From assembly GCA_963815475.1 (NCBI GenBank), contig CAWFHD010000003.1, positions 5,332,001 to 5,396,000 of the forward strand: a stretch of 64,000 nucleotides of DNA, given 5' to 3'. The translations under genes and the position numbers were made by a program. Origin of the DNA: Sulfopaludibacter sp963815475 (GTDB lineage Bacteria > Acidobacteriota > Terriglobia > Bryobacterales > Bryobacteraceae). Positions 1-7,954 of the stretch are shown here, in pieces. Every line of letters starts with the position of its first letter. Position 1 is the first letter of the stretch. The notes beneath the pieces are model-generated. The model worked only from the letters and a program-made list of their open reading frames with translations. It had not been told where the DNA came from and searched no databases.

Positions 1-2199
1 GAATCGCACCGTGTCGCCAGGCTTGAGTTGACCGATCTTCCAGAGTTCGGCATTGACAATGGTCGCCGGGCAAACGAAGCCGCCCAGGCTGGGACCGTCG
101 GGGCCGAGGATGACGGGCATGTCACCGGTGAAATCGATGGTGCCGATGGCGTAGGCGTTATCGTGGATGTTGGAAGGGTGCAGGCCCGCTTCACCGCCAT
201 CCTGGCGGGCCCACTCCGGCTTGGGTCCAATGAGGCGGACGCCGGTGCGGTCAGAGTTGTGATGGACCTTCCAAGCGGTGGAGAAGAACGTTTCGATGTC
301 GGCGGGAGTGAAGAAGTCGGGCGCGCCGTGCGGACCATAGAGGACGCCGATTTCCCACTCGCTGGTAAACTGCGGCGGCGCGAGTAACTGAGTTGCGGCC
401 CGAGTGTTTGCGGCGCAAATAGCCACCACGTCGCCCGCTCGCAAAGTCCGCCCTGCATGCCCGCCGAACTTTCCGAGGATGAACGTGCTCTTGCTGCCCA
501 GGTAGGCGGGGACATACAAGCCGCCGGCCACCGCGAGATATCCGCGGGATCCCGCGCCCTGAACCGCGCCCATCTCGAGCAACGCGCCGTTTTTCACGGC
601 GACCGCCTGCCATCGCGCCACAGGCACACCGTTCAGCCGCGCCCCGAAATCCGCGCCGGTAAGTGCGATGGTGGTGTCGCACGTGGAACGAAGCGTTGGT
701 CCGGCGAAGGTGAATTCCAGGCCGGCGGCGCCTTCCGCATTCCCCACCAACCGGTTGGCCAGCCGGAACGAGAGCGAATCCATCGGCCCCGACGGAGGCA
801 CGCCGACGTGCCAATATTTCAACCGGCCGGGGTAATCCTGCACCGTGGTCTGCGTCCCCGCATCCACCACGTCGATGGCCCGACGTTGGTAATCGAAATC
901 GCGCAGGAAGGACGTTGCGATGCCGCCGACTTCCACGGCGGAGTTGGCGCAGACCTGCCGCAGGTATTCCAGATTCGTCTCGATGCCGTAAATCCGGGCC
1001 TCATCCAGAGCGGCGCGCATTTTGGCCAGAGCGTCGCGGCGGTCGGCTCCGTGCACGATGACCTTGGCTAGCATGGGGTCGTAGTACGGCGTGACCTCCG
1101 TGCCCGATTCTACCCACGTCTCCACGCGCACGCCCCTCGGCCATTCGACATGCGTCAAGCGCCCTGCGCCGGGCTGAAAGTTCTTCGCCGGATCCTCGGC
1201 GTAAAGACGGACCTGGATCGCGTGGCCGGTAGGCGGCGCGACGCTACCGGGCTCTCCGCGCACCATCCATTCGACCAGATCGATGCTGGTGACTTCCTCG
1301 GTAACGCCATGCTCCACCTGCAGGCGCGTATTCACCTCCAGGAAGTAGAACTGGCCGGTGTCGTTGTCGTAGATGAATTCCACCGTCCCGGCGTTTCGGT
1401 AACTCACCGCTTCGCCCAGCCTCACCGCGGTGTCGAGCAGGCGTGTGCGTGTTTCGGGCGCGAGGCCCGGCGCCGGTGTCTCCTCGATGACCTTCTGATT
1501 GCGCCGCTGCGCCGAGCAGTCGCGCTCGCCCAGCGCCACCACGCGGCCCCGGCCGTCGCCGAAGATTTGCACCTCGATATGTCGGGCGTTGGCGACAAAC
1601 TTTTCCAGGTACAGCCGGCCCGAACCGAAGCTCGCCTGGCTCAACCGCTCGACTGCGGCGTACGATTCGGCGAGTTCGGCCGCCGACCCGCACAGCCGCA
1701 TTCCGATGCCGCCGCCGCCCGCAGTGCTTTTCAGCATCACGGGATAGCCGATTTCGCTCGCAGCCGCCACGGCCGCGTCCACCGATTCCAGCAGTCCCGT
1801 GCCCGGCAGCAGCGGCGCGCCGTTTTCCTGTGCGATCTGCCGCGCGGTGTGCTTGAGGCCGAAGGCGCGCATCTGGTCCGGTGTGGGTCCGATGAAGACA
1901 ATTCCATTGGCCTCGCAGGCTTCGGCAAACGCTGCGTTCTCGCTGAGGAAGCCGTAGCCCGGGTGGATGGCTTCGGCGCCGGTCTGCTTCGCAGCCGCGA
2001 TCAGTGCGTCGGCCGAAAGGTAGCTCTGCGCCGACGGAGCTGGGCCGATCGCCACCGCTTCATCGGCCTGCCTCACGTGGAGCGAATGGCGGTCGGCCTC
2101 CGAGTAAACGGCCACGGAGCGCACGCCCATCTTTCGCAACGTCCGGATAATGCGGCAGGCGATGGCCCCGCGGTTGGCGATCAAGACCTTATGGAACAT
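1..2199 (-). CDS. Urea/guanidine carboxylase, N-terminal part (runs off left edge)
   Basis: ATP- and biotin-dependent carboxylase of the urea amidolyase family, acting on urea or guanidine in the cytoplasm. The frame stays open for 733 codons from the ATG at 2199 to the window edge, so the C-terminal AHS1 and biotinyl domains lie outside. Residues 1-450 form the biotin carboxylase/ATP-grasp domain: the start MFHKVLIANRGAIACRIIRT, then EAIHPGYGFLSENAAFA and the glycine loop KSTAGGGGIGMR. From about residue 480 follows the AHS2/KipA-like carboxyltransferase domain, ending in GPDGPSLGGFVCPATIV and AELWKIGQLKPGDTVRF. The start overlaps the stop of the upstream DUF1989 gene by 11 bases, so the genes are co-transcribed. 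The two DUF1989 neighbours favour guanidine over urea as substrate; this is inference. Confidence 0.9.
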   Translation of the reverse strand, partial: MFHKVLIANRGAIACRIIRTLRKMGVRSVAVYSEADRHSLHVRQADEAVAIGPAPSAQSYLSADALIAAAKQTGAEAIHPGYGFLSENAAFAEACEANGIVFIGPTPDQMRAFGLKHTARQIAQENGAPLLPGTGLLESVDAAVAAASEIGYPVMLKSTAGGGGIGMRLCGSAAELAESYAAVERLSQASFGSGRLYLEKFVANARHIEVQIFGDGRGRVVALGERDCSAQRRNQKVIEETPAPGLAPETRTRLLDTAVRLGEAVSYRNAGTVEFIYDNDTGQFYFLEVNTRLQVEHGVTEEVTSIDLVEWMVRGEPGSVAPPTGHAIQVRLYAEDPAKNFQPGAGRLTHVEWPRGVRVETWVESGTEVTPYYDPMLAKVIVHGADRRDALAKMRAALDEARIYGIETNLEYLRQVCANSAVEVGGIATSFLRDFDYQRRAIDVVDAGTQTTVQDYPGRLKYWHVGVPPSGPMDSLSFRLANRLVGNAEGAAGLEFTFAGPTLRSTCDTTIALTGADFGARLNGVPVARWQAVAVKNGALLEMGAVQGAGSRGYLAVAGGLYVPAYLGSKSTFILGKFGGHAGRTLRAGDVVAICAANTRAATQLLAPPQFTSEWEIGVLYGPHGAPDFFTPADIETFFSTAWKVHHNSDRTGVRLIGPKPEWARQDGGEAGLHPSNIHDNAYAIGTIDFTGDMPVILGPDGPSLGGFVCPATIVNAELWKIGQLKPGDTVRF

Positions 2200-2857
2200 G
2201 AGGCAACGTGTTGGCCGATGACCAAATGCGATCATCGGCGCTATTCCAAATCACCACCTGTACAGGTGTGGGATTGTAGGCGTTACAAGGATTGTTCAGT
2301 TGCGGGCAATTGCTGATCATTGCCAGCACGTCGATTTCGGCGCGCATCTCTACGTACTTGCCGGGCTCTGAGATGCCATCTTCGAACGTCAGTTTGCCTT
2401 CCGGAGTCACCGGCACGTTCATGAAGAAGTTGATGTTGCAGGTGATGTCGCGCTTGGTCATGCCGTGATCCCATTCGGTGACGGCCTTCAGAAAACTGCT
2501 GCGGCATGCGTGCATGTGCCGCTTCTCAATGGCGTAGCGCACCATGTTGCTCTCGTTGGCGCATGCGCCGCCCAAGGTGTCATGGCGTCCGCAGGTGTCG
2601 TCCACAATGGTCAGCAGTGCATGGCCTCCTGTCGACATGAGCTTCGTGCCGGTCGTCAGATAAATATTGCGCTGCTCGCGGATGGTGTCCTGTGCGCTAT
2701 AGCGGTCCGCATAGTCGTGGGCATTGTAGAAAAGGGTGTCCACTGCCTGGTTGCCGTGCAGGTCTACGATGCGGAGAATCTGCCCCTTGGCGATCTCGTG
2801 AATCCACGGTTCCCCCGCCGGTATTTCAGAGCTGTAGATGGCAGTCTCGGGTGTCAT
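2189..2857 (-). CDS. DUF1989 protein, urea carboxylase-associated type (probable carboxyguanidine deiminase subunit)
   Basis: 222-residue protein of the DUF1989 (urea carboxylase-associated) family. It has the family core EIAKGQILRIVDLHGNQAVD near the N-terminus and CGRHDTLGGACANESN around residues 90-105, where conserved Cys and His residues are candidate metal or catalytic ligands. In characterised guanidine pathways, paired DUF1989 proteins form the deiminase that converts carboxyguanidine to allophanate (CgdA/CgdB). It lies between its paralogue (4-base overlap upstream) and the carboxylase gene (11-base overlap downstream), the usual order in such operons. Family membership is clear; the exact reaction is inferred from the neighbours. 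Confidence 0.85.
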   Translation of the reverse strand: MTPETAIYSSEIPAGEPWIHEIAKGQILRIVDLHGNQAVDTLFYNAHDYADRYSAQDTIREQRNIYLTTGTKLMSTGGHALLTIVDDTCGRHDTLGGACANESNMVRYAIEKRHMHACRSSFLKAVTEWDHGMTKRDITCNINFFMNVPVTPEGKLTFEDGISEPGKYVEMRAEIDVLAMISNCPQLNNPCNAYNPTPVQVVIWNSADDRIWSSANTLPHVP

Positions 2858-3570
2858 AGGAAATACCTCTCGGTGAGAATGAAGCCGCGCCCGTTTTCAG
2901 GTCGGGAAAGGCGGCAGGGATCGTCGGCTGCGACTGGAGGCGCTTGCCGGACGGAGAGGTGCACGGACTTCGGCTGGTATTTGGGACTGGCGTCGAGCGG
3001 ATGCGGACAGGTATTGAGGATGGCGAGCACGTTCATCTCGGCCCGCAGTTCCACATACGATCCGGCCGAAGAGTTGCCGTCGTGCAGGCTCATGGCGCCA
3101 TCGCCCGCCACGTCGACGCGGCTAAAGAAGTTCACATTCGGCACAAGGTCGCGCGGGCCCAGGCCCCACTTGCCCAACTCCACCAGAAAGCTGTCGCGGC
3201 CGTTGCGGTAGTAATCGTTCCGTAATTCCTGGTAGCGGCCCTCGCCGTACTGTGCCTTCACTAGGGACGCGTTGGAGCAGCCACCCAGCGGATCGTGCCA
3301 GCCCACGGTGTCCTCGGTAATGGAGCACAGAATCCGGCCCATATCGGAGTACAACACGAACCCCTTAGTGAGCCGCGCAATGTGCTGCGCCTTGAGGGTG
3401 TCCGGCATGTTGTACCGCTCCACCGGACACTCGAAGTTATAGAAGAGCGCGCCGGCATTGGCGCCGCCTTCGACATCGGTAATGCGCAGGGCTGTCCCGC
3501 GCTTCAGAACGTGCGACCAGCTTGCCACCGGCTGCACGGTCTCTTCCCACAAAACACACGTATCGCCCAT
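2854..3570 (-). CDS. DUF1989 protein, urea carboxylase-associated type (second subunit)
   Basis: 238-residue DUF1989 protein and first gene of the operon. The frame is open further upstream, but the ATG at 3570 is preferred because AGGAG lies nine bases before it and the protein then begins MGDTCVLWEETVQPVASW, as in the family. Key motifs are LRITDVEGGANAGALFYN and VGWHDPLGGCSNASLV, the latter parallel to the DTLGGACANE motif of its partner. It probably forms a heteromer with the downstream paralogue as carboxyguanidine deiminase. No ykkC-type guanidine riboswitch was recognised in the roughly 270 bases upstream. Confidence 0.85.
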   Translation of the reverse strand: MGDTCVLWEETVQPVASWSHVLKRGTALRITDVEGGANAGALFYNFECPVERYNMPDTLKAQHIARLTKGFVLYSDMGRILCSITEDTVGWHDPLGGCSNASLVKAQYGEGRYQELRNDYYRNGRDSFLVELGKWGLGPRDLVPNVNFFSRVDVAGDGAMSLHDGNSSAGSYVELRAEMNVLAILNTCPHPLDASPKYQPKSVHLSVRQAPPVAADDPCRLSRPENGRGFILTERYFL

Positions 3571-3786
3571 AGATACAATTCTCCTGAGATGTGGATCTGA
3601 GAGACTTAGTCGCGCGGAGAGGGCGGGCCGCAGCAGAAGCGTTCCCAGAGTGCGTGGGACATCAGGCACAGTATGGCAGAGTGTGGGTAGAGGGCGGCAC
3701 GAAAAATTTCTATTACGCCAATTATGAAAAGAGTAGGGCGAGCGTCGCCGCCGGCCTGCGGGCCAACCATTGTAGTCCGAGCCCGG

Positions 3787-3815
3787 GCCAATGGACAGGG
3801 CTTATAATCATTGGC
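3787..3815. promoter_or_regulatory. Inverted repeat in the divergent promoter region
   Basis: GCCAATG at 3787-3793 is perfectly inverted as CATTGGC at 3809-3815 with a 15-base AT-richer centre. It lies between the divergent carboxylase operon and the PqiA-like gene (ATG at 3844). It could be an operator or a hairpin in a leader. No regulator gene is adjacent to confirm either. Confidence 0.35.
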
Positions 3816-3843
3816 GTCTGTCAACGTCACACATACAGGTCTT

Positions 3844-5181
3844 ATGTCCCCTAGTTCGGAACCCGTCGATCCCGCGCAATTCGCCCCAGGGCCGAGATTC
3901 GATTTCCGGGTAGCCGTCGGCGTAGTCCTGCTCGCGGTTGCCGCGTGGTTCACTTATCAGACCATCGTGGGGCTTGCCGCGCGGCGTCAGCTCAGGATCG
4001 AACTGGCCGAGATCAGCCACGTCCGCTATGACCTGCTCAACGTGGATCGATGGGTGGAGAAGTTGACGCCCATTCTGCTGGCGAAGATCGATGCGCTCGA
4101 TCTGAAAGCCGGAGGCTCCGCGAGTCTTCGGCCCACCGTCGTGAACGCCTTGAACCACCTGCTCGATGACGTAAAAGCGAAGATGAGCACTCCGAAGCAG
4201 GATTCTCCCCAAAGCGGCTCGGCCGTGGGCGGGCTGCTGGGGCAGGGAAATGCCCTGATGGCCAACATGATGGTGAGTGCGCTGCGGCCGCATATTCCCG
4301 AATACGCGGATATCGTGCTGGCAGAACTTGGGAAAAAAGAAAACAAAGAGGCTGTCAAGAAGTACATCAAAAACGCGCTCTCCGAGGGCGCGAACAGCAC
4401 GTTCGGACACGTCGACATGAGATGGTATCGGAACATCCTGCAAAAGTACGGATGCGCCGATGGGGCTGCGTGCCGGCAGGAAATCGGTGGGCGAATTCAA
4501 GTGGCGGATTCGGAAATTGCCAAGGATTACCTGGCGGTGCTGGGATCGAGCGCCTTGGCGTTCGCCCTGCTGCTGATTGGCCGGCGGGTTCTGCGACGAT
4601 CTGCCACAGCGGTCCTGCTGCTGTTCTGCGTGGTGCTTTTGCTCGGCGGAGTGCTGACTCCCATGATCGAAGTGGAAGCCAAGATATCGAGCCTTAGCCT
4701 CACCTTTATGGGTTCGCCAATCTCTTTCACCGATCAGGTGCTGTACTTCCAGAGCAAGAGCGTTCTGGAAGTATTTCGCACGCTGATCTCCATGGGCAGG
4801 CCGGATATGTGGATCGTCGGCGTATTGGTGCTGATGTTCAGCATCGTTTTTCCCACGCTGAAAACCTTCACCTTGTCCTTGTGCCTGTACCGCCCCAGCC
4901 TGTTGCAAGGGAATCGCCTGGTGCGTTTTCTCGCCCTGGAGTCTTCGAAATGGTCGATGGCCGACGTGATGGCGCTGGCGATCTTCATGTCGTTCGTGGC
5001 CTTTAACGGCCTGATCGCGAACACCATGAACGGGCTGCTGCAAAGCGGCGCGCAACTGACAATCCCGACCGACAGTTCGAAAGTGCTGCCGGGTTATTAC
5101 CTGTTCATTGGCTTCTGCATGGCGAGCCTGCTGCTTTCCACAAAGCTGGCACGCGGGATCCAGACGCGCCAGGGTCACTAA
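3844..5181 (+). CDS. PqiA-domain membrane protein
   Basis: Integral membrane protein of about 445 residues. It has an N-terminal membrane segment (VAVGVVLLAVAAWFTYQTIV), a soluble region of about 170 residues, then five or six more hydrophobic segments. The C-terminal half carries paraquat-inducible protein A signatures: a membrane segment ending VFPTLKTF, then SKWSMADVMALAIFMSF and a final membrane segment. In E. coli, PqiA works with MCE-domain proteins in envelope lipid transport; no MCE partner is visible here. A longer TTG start at 3811 is open, but the ATG at 3844 is preferred because the extra residues are not family-like. It converges on the M1 peptidase gene with three bases between them. 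Confidence 0.65.
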   Translation: MSPSSEPVDPAQFAPGPRFDFRVAVGVVLLAVAAWFTYQTIVGLAARRQLRIELAEISHVRYDLLNVDRWVEKLTPILLAKIDALDLKAGGSASLRPTVVNALNHLLDDVKAKMSTPKQDSPQSGSAVGGLLGQGNALMANMMVSALRPHIPEYADIVLAELGKKENKEAVKKYIKNALSEGANSTFGHVDMRWYRNILQKYGCADGAACRQEIGGRIQVADSEIAKDYLAVLGSSALAFALLLIGRRVLRRSATAVLLLFCVVLLLGGVLTPMIEVEAKISSLSLTFMGSPISFTDQVLYFQSKSVLEVFRTLISMGRPDMWIVGVLVLMFSIVFPTLKTFTLSLCLYRPSLLQGNRLVRFLALESSKWSMADVMALAIFMSFVAFNGLIANTMNGLLQSGAQLTIPTDSSKVLPGYYLFIGFCMASLLLSTKLARGIQTRQGH

Positions 5182-5184
5182 GCG

Positions 5185-7887
5185 TTACTGCTCCAGCACG
5201 TCGTGGAAAGCATTGATCGATACCTTGCGGGGTTTCGCCGGCAGCTTGACCTTCATATCGCTCATGGTGGTGCTGCCGGTGATCCGGGCTTGGCCCAGGC
5301 GTCGCGTCTGGCCGTCGAAATCGACATACAGCGGCACCAGCATGACGTAATTGTCGGGCACTTCGCTCTGCGTCAGGTTGGCATGCAGTATCCAGGCGCC
5401 GTCGGATTCGGCAGTCACAGTGTAATCGAACTTGTATTTCGGTATCGCAGTGCCGTACACCCACTCTGAGAAGAACCAGTTCAGCTTGCCGTCGCCCATG
5501 AGGTTCATCTGGCGCACTATATGCTTCTCGGCGATTCGCTGGAAATCTTCCGTGGATGCGGAGCGGTTGCGATACGTGGTGACGAAATCCTTCATCATCT
5601 CGATGAAGGGCTTGTCTCCTTCCTTCTGATCGAACATCAGCGAGCGCAGCATGTGGAGCACGTAGCCGCCCTTGCGGTACACCACGGAATTGTAGGCGCC
5701 GGGATTCCTCTCGCTCGAAAGCCGCAATCCCATCCACACCGGTCCGGCATCGTTGGTGCGTTTGCCATAGCCATTCTTCTGCGTCAAAGCCTCACGCGCG
5801 TGCTGCCAGTAGTTCAGGTACTTGGTTTGGTCCTTTTCCGTCAACTGCAAATAGAGTCCCGCCGAAAAAAACGCGAAGCCCTCCGACAGCCACTGGTCGT
5901 GGTAACTCGACCAGCCCACTTCGTGCCCCCACCACTGGTGCGAGACCTCATGCGCCGTCACCTCATCGATGAACTCTGTGAGGCGGCTGGAGATGTGACC
6001 CATCAGTTGCCATCGCTGCGTGGAGTCCAGGAAAGCGCTCATCGGCAGGTACACCAGAGTGGGCCACGATTGCCCGAAACTGAACTGCGGCTGCTGCGTG
6101 ATAGCGATGCGGGGGAATTCCGACTTGCCGAACCAACTGTTAAAAACGCGCTCGGCATTCTGGGCTTCCACCAGCGCTCCATCCAGCAGGCGCGTGGGGG
6201 TCATGGTTCCCATGGCTCCCATGCCTTCGGCGCCTTTCAAATAGCCCGGCACCTCCTGGGCGGCGTAGCCTTCTACCTGGATGCCGGTTTGCGCGTCGTT
6301 GACCTGCTTCTTTTTGAAGTCACCGTAGTTGAACCCCGCCACGGCCATGGGAATGTCGGAGTTCCACTCGGTGCACGCGAAGCCCTGTTCCTTCCATTCC
6401 TTAACCAACTTGCCGACGCTCACCAGCGTGTATTCCTTGGGAACCTTGAATACCAGGTTATACAGAGCGTGATCGCGAAACGTGTTGAGGCTGGGATACC
6501 AACTCTCGCGCGCGCCTACAGCGAAGTTGCCACCGCCGGCTTTGTAGACCACCTTGTCGCCCGAATACTCCACCGTGAGTTCCTGCTCGCTGCCGCGTGC
6601 CATGGGTTGCGGCATGATCGCATAGAAGCTCCCATCCAGCCGGCGGTCTTCCTGCACAAAGGCGACGTCGCGGCCTCCGCTGGAAACGCGCGTCACGCGG
6701 AGACTGGGGAGTAAGCCAAATTTGATAACGCGGTCGCCATTCGTCACCGCGTGAACATGGATCTCGGACGTAGCCGTGAAGTGATCATTCTTTGCAATCA
6801 CGGTCTCGATGCGATAGCGGTCCGCCCGTACCACGCGATCGTCCTCGTCGGAACTTGCCTTGCCCTGCTCGAACTCGCGTTTAAGGTGCGACAGGTACCA
6901 GATGCCTTCCTGCTCCGCCTGCGGATCGAGATTGATGACGCCTACCTCCTCGGGTGAAAGGTCCGGCATGACGCCGCGCGGTTTCACCATGAATCGAAGG
7001 TCGGAGTGCTTGCGGCCGTGCAGGTATGCGCTGAAGAAGCCGGGTTGCGCGGGATTGTAAAGGTCGGCCAGAATATCGGCGTCCACGTTGTCCATGGTCT
7101 CGGAAGTCAGCATGTACTCCAATTGCGAACGTGGAGTGTCCGAGCGCGACCGCAGGTGATGGCGGAAGTCGTGCAGCACGTCGGCGAGTTTGGCGTCGGA
7201 GGCGTGCGACTTCGCCTGCGAGCGAATCTCCTGCCCCGCGTCGTCAGTGAAGCAGAACAGCGCGCGGTCGAACGATTCGCGCACAGACTCCTCGCCGGTC
7301 AGGATCTTCAGATGGTCGCGCTCCACGGCCAGCACCGGCTGGAAGGTGAATTCGCCATCGCCGGTAAAGACCGCCTCGGTGTCGTGCCCCATCACGGGCG
7401 AGGTTAGCGCGAGCGTGCCGCTCTTTAGCGTAATCGTGCCGTTATCCCGATGCAGTACCAAATTTTCGACCGTCAACACATCGCCGAGCCCGGAATCGCG
7501 CAGGCTTCGATAGACAGGGTCGACATTGCCGCGCCGCCCGCCTGACACTTCGATCTGCTGCTTGACCTCCGCCACCTTGAGGCGAACGTCGACCACGGCG
7601 CCCTTGCCTTCTTCAACGGTGACGTTCACTTCGAAGACTTCGAACCCCGCGCGGGCGACGTGGATCAGATAGTGGCCGGGCGTGAGTCCGTCGACGCGGA
7701 AAACGCCTGTGGCGTCGGTCGGAACCGAGCGCGGAGTGCCTGCGGAGGGCACGCTGCTGACCAGGACGGTGCACGCGATGCCGGCGCCGGAGGGATCCTT
7801 GACTGACCCGGTGATAGTAGCTGCAAGTGAGTTAACTGAAGTGAGTAGGAGCGCGGCCGCGCACAGACTCACGCAAGTCCGAAGCAT
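5185..7887 (-). CDS. Secreted M1-family aminopeptidase with carboxypeptidase-regulatory domain
   Basis: 900-residue zinc metallopeptidase with a signal peptide (MLRTCVSLCAAALLLTSVNS), so exported. Residues 24-105 form a carboxypeptidase-regulatory-like beta-sandwich (ATITGSVKDPSGAGIACTV). The M1 catalytic domain carries the zinc motif HEVSH at about residues 646-650, followed by QWWGHEVGW and the downstream SEGFAFF with the third ligand glutamate. It probably trims peptides at the cell surface. The same N-terminal domain opens the neighbouring Oar-like receptor, which is read in the same direction upstream, so the two may be functionally linked. Confidence 0.88.
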   Translation of the reverse strand: MLRTCVSLCAAALLLTSVNSLAATITGSVKDPSGAGIACTVLVSSVPSAGTPRSVPTDATGVFRVDGLTPGHYLIHVARAGFEVFEVNVTVEEGKGAVVDVRLKVAEVKQQIEVSGGRRGNVDPVYRSLRDSGLGDVLTVENLVLHRDNGTITLKSGTLALTSPVMGHDTEAVFTGDGEFTFQPVLAVERDHLKILTGEESVRESFDRALFCFTDDAGQEIRSQAKSHASDAKLADVLHDFRHHLRSRSDTPRSQLEYMLTSETMDNVDADILADLYNPAQPGFFSAYLHGRKHSDLRFMVKPRGVMPDLSPEEVGVINLDPQAEQEGIWYLSHLKREFEQGKASSDEDDRVVRADRYRIETVIAKNDHFTATSEIHVHAVTNGDRVIKFGLLPSLRVTRVSSGGRDVAFVQEDRRLDGSFYAIMPQPMARGSEQELTVEYSGDKVVYKAGGGNFAVGARESWYPSLNTFRDHALYNLVFKVPKEYTLVSVGKLVKEWKEQGFACTEWNSDIPMAVAGFNYGDFKKKQVNDAQTGIQVEGYAAQEVPGYLKGAEGMGAMGTMTPTRLLDGALVEAQNAERVFNSWFGKSEFPRIAITQQPQFSFGQSWPTLVYLPMSAFLDSTQRWQLMGHISSRLTEFIDEVTAHEVSHQWWGHEVGWSSYHDQWLSEGFAFFSAGLYLQLTEKDQTKYLNYWQHAREALTQKNGYGKRTNDAGPVWMGLRLSSERNPGAYNSVVYRKGGYVLHMLRSLMFDQKEGDKPFIEMMKDFVTTYRNRSASTEDFQRIAEKHIVRQMNLMGDGKLNWFFSEWVYGTAIPKYKFDYTVTAESDGAWILHANLTQSEVPDNYVMLVPLYVDFDGQTRRLGQARITGSTTMSDMKVKLPAKPRKVSINAFHDVLEQ

Positions 7888-7954
7888 AGGGTCAGTATAG
7901 AACGCGGCATCAGGTTAGGCGTGGGGCCGGTGGTCGCAGCCACCGGCCGGCTCA

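Noticed and set aside
1150..2316. Long plus-strand frames opposite the carboxylase
   Set aside because: GC-rich shadow frames; the minus strand encodes recognisable biotin carboxylase throughout.
3571..3843. Guanidine (ykkC-type) riboswitch ahead of the carboxylase operon
   Set aside because: Conserved ykkC, mini-ykkC and ykkC-III core motifs were not recognised on the minus strand; a covariance model run would be decisive.
3808..5178. 456-residue frame antisense to the PqiA-like gene
   Set aside because: Rich in His, Gln and Arg with no family motifs; the plus-strand frame has clear TM segments and the PqiA motifs.
5521..6714. 397-residue plus-strand frame opposite the M1 peptidase
   Set aside because: Antisense to the catalytic domain and without protein-like motifs.
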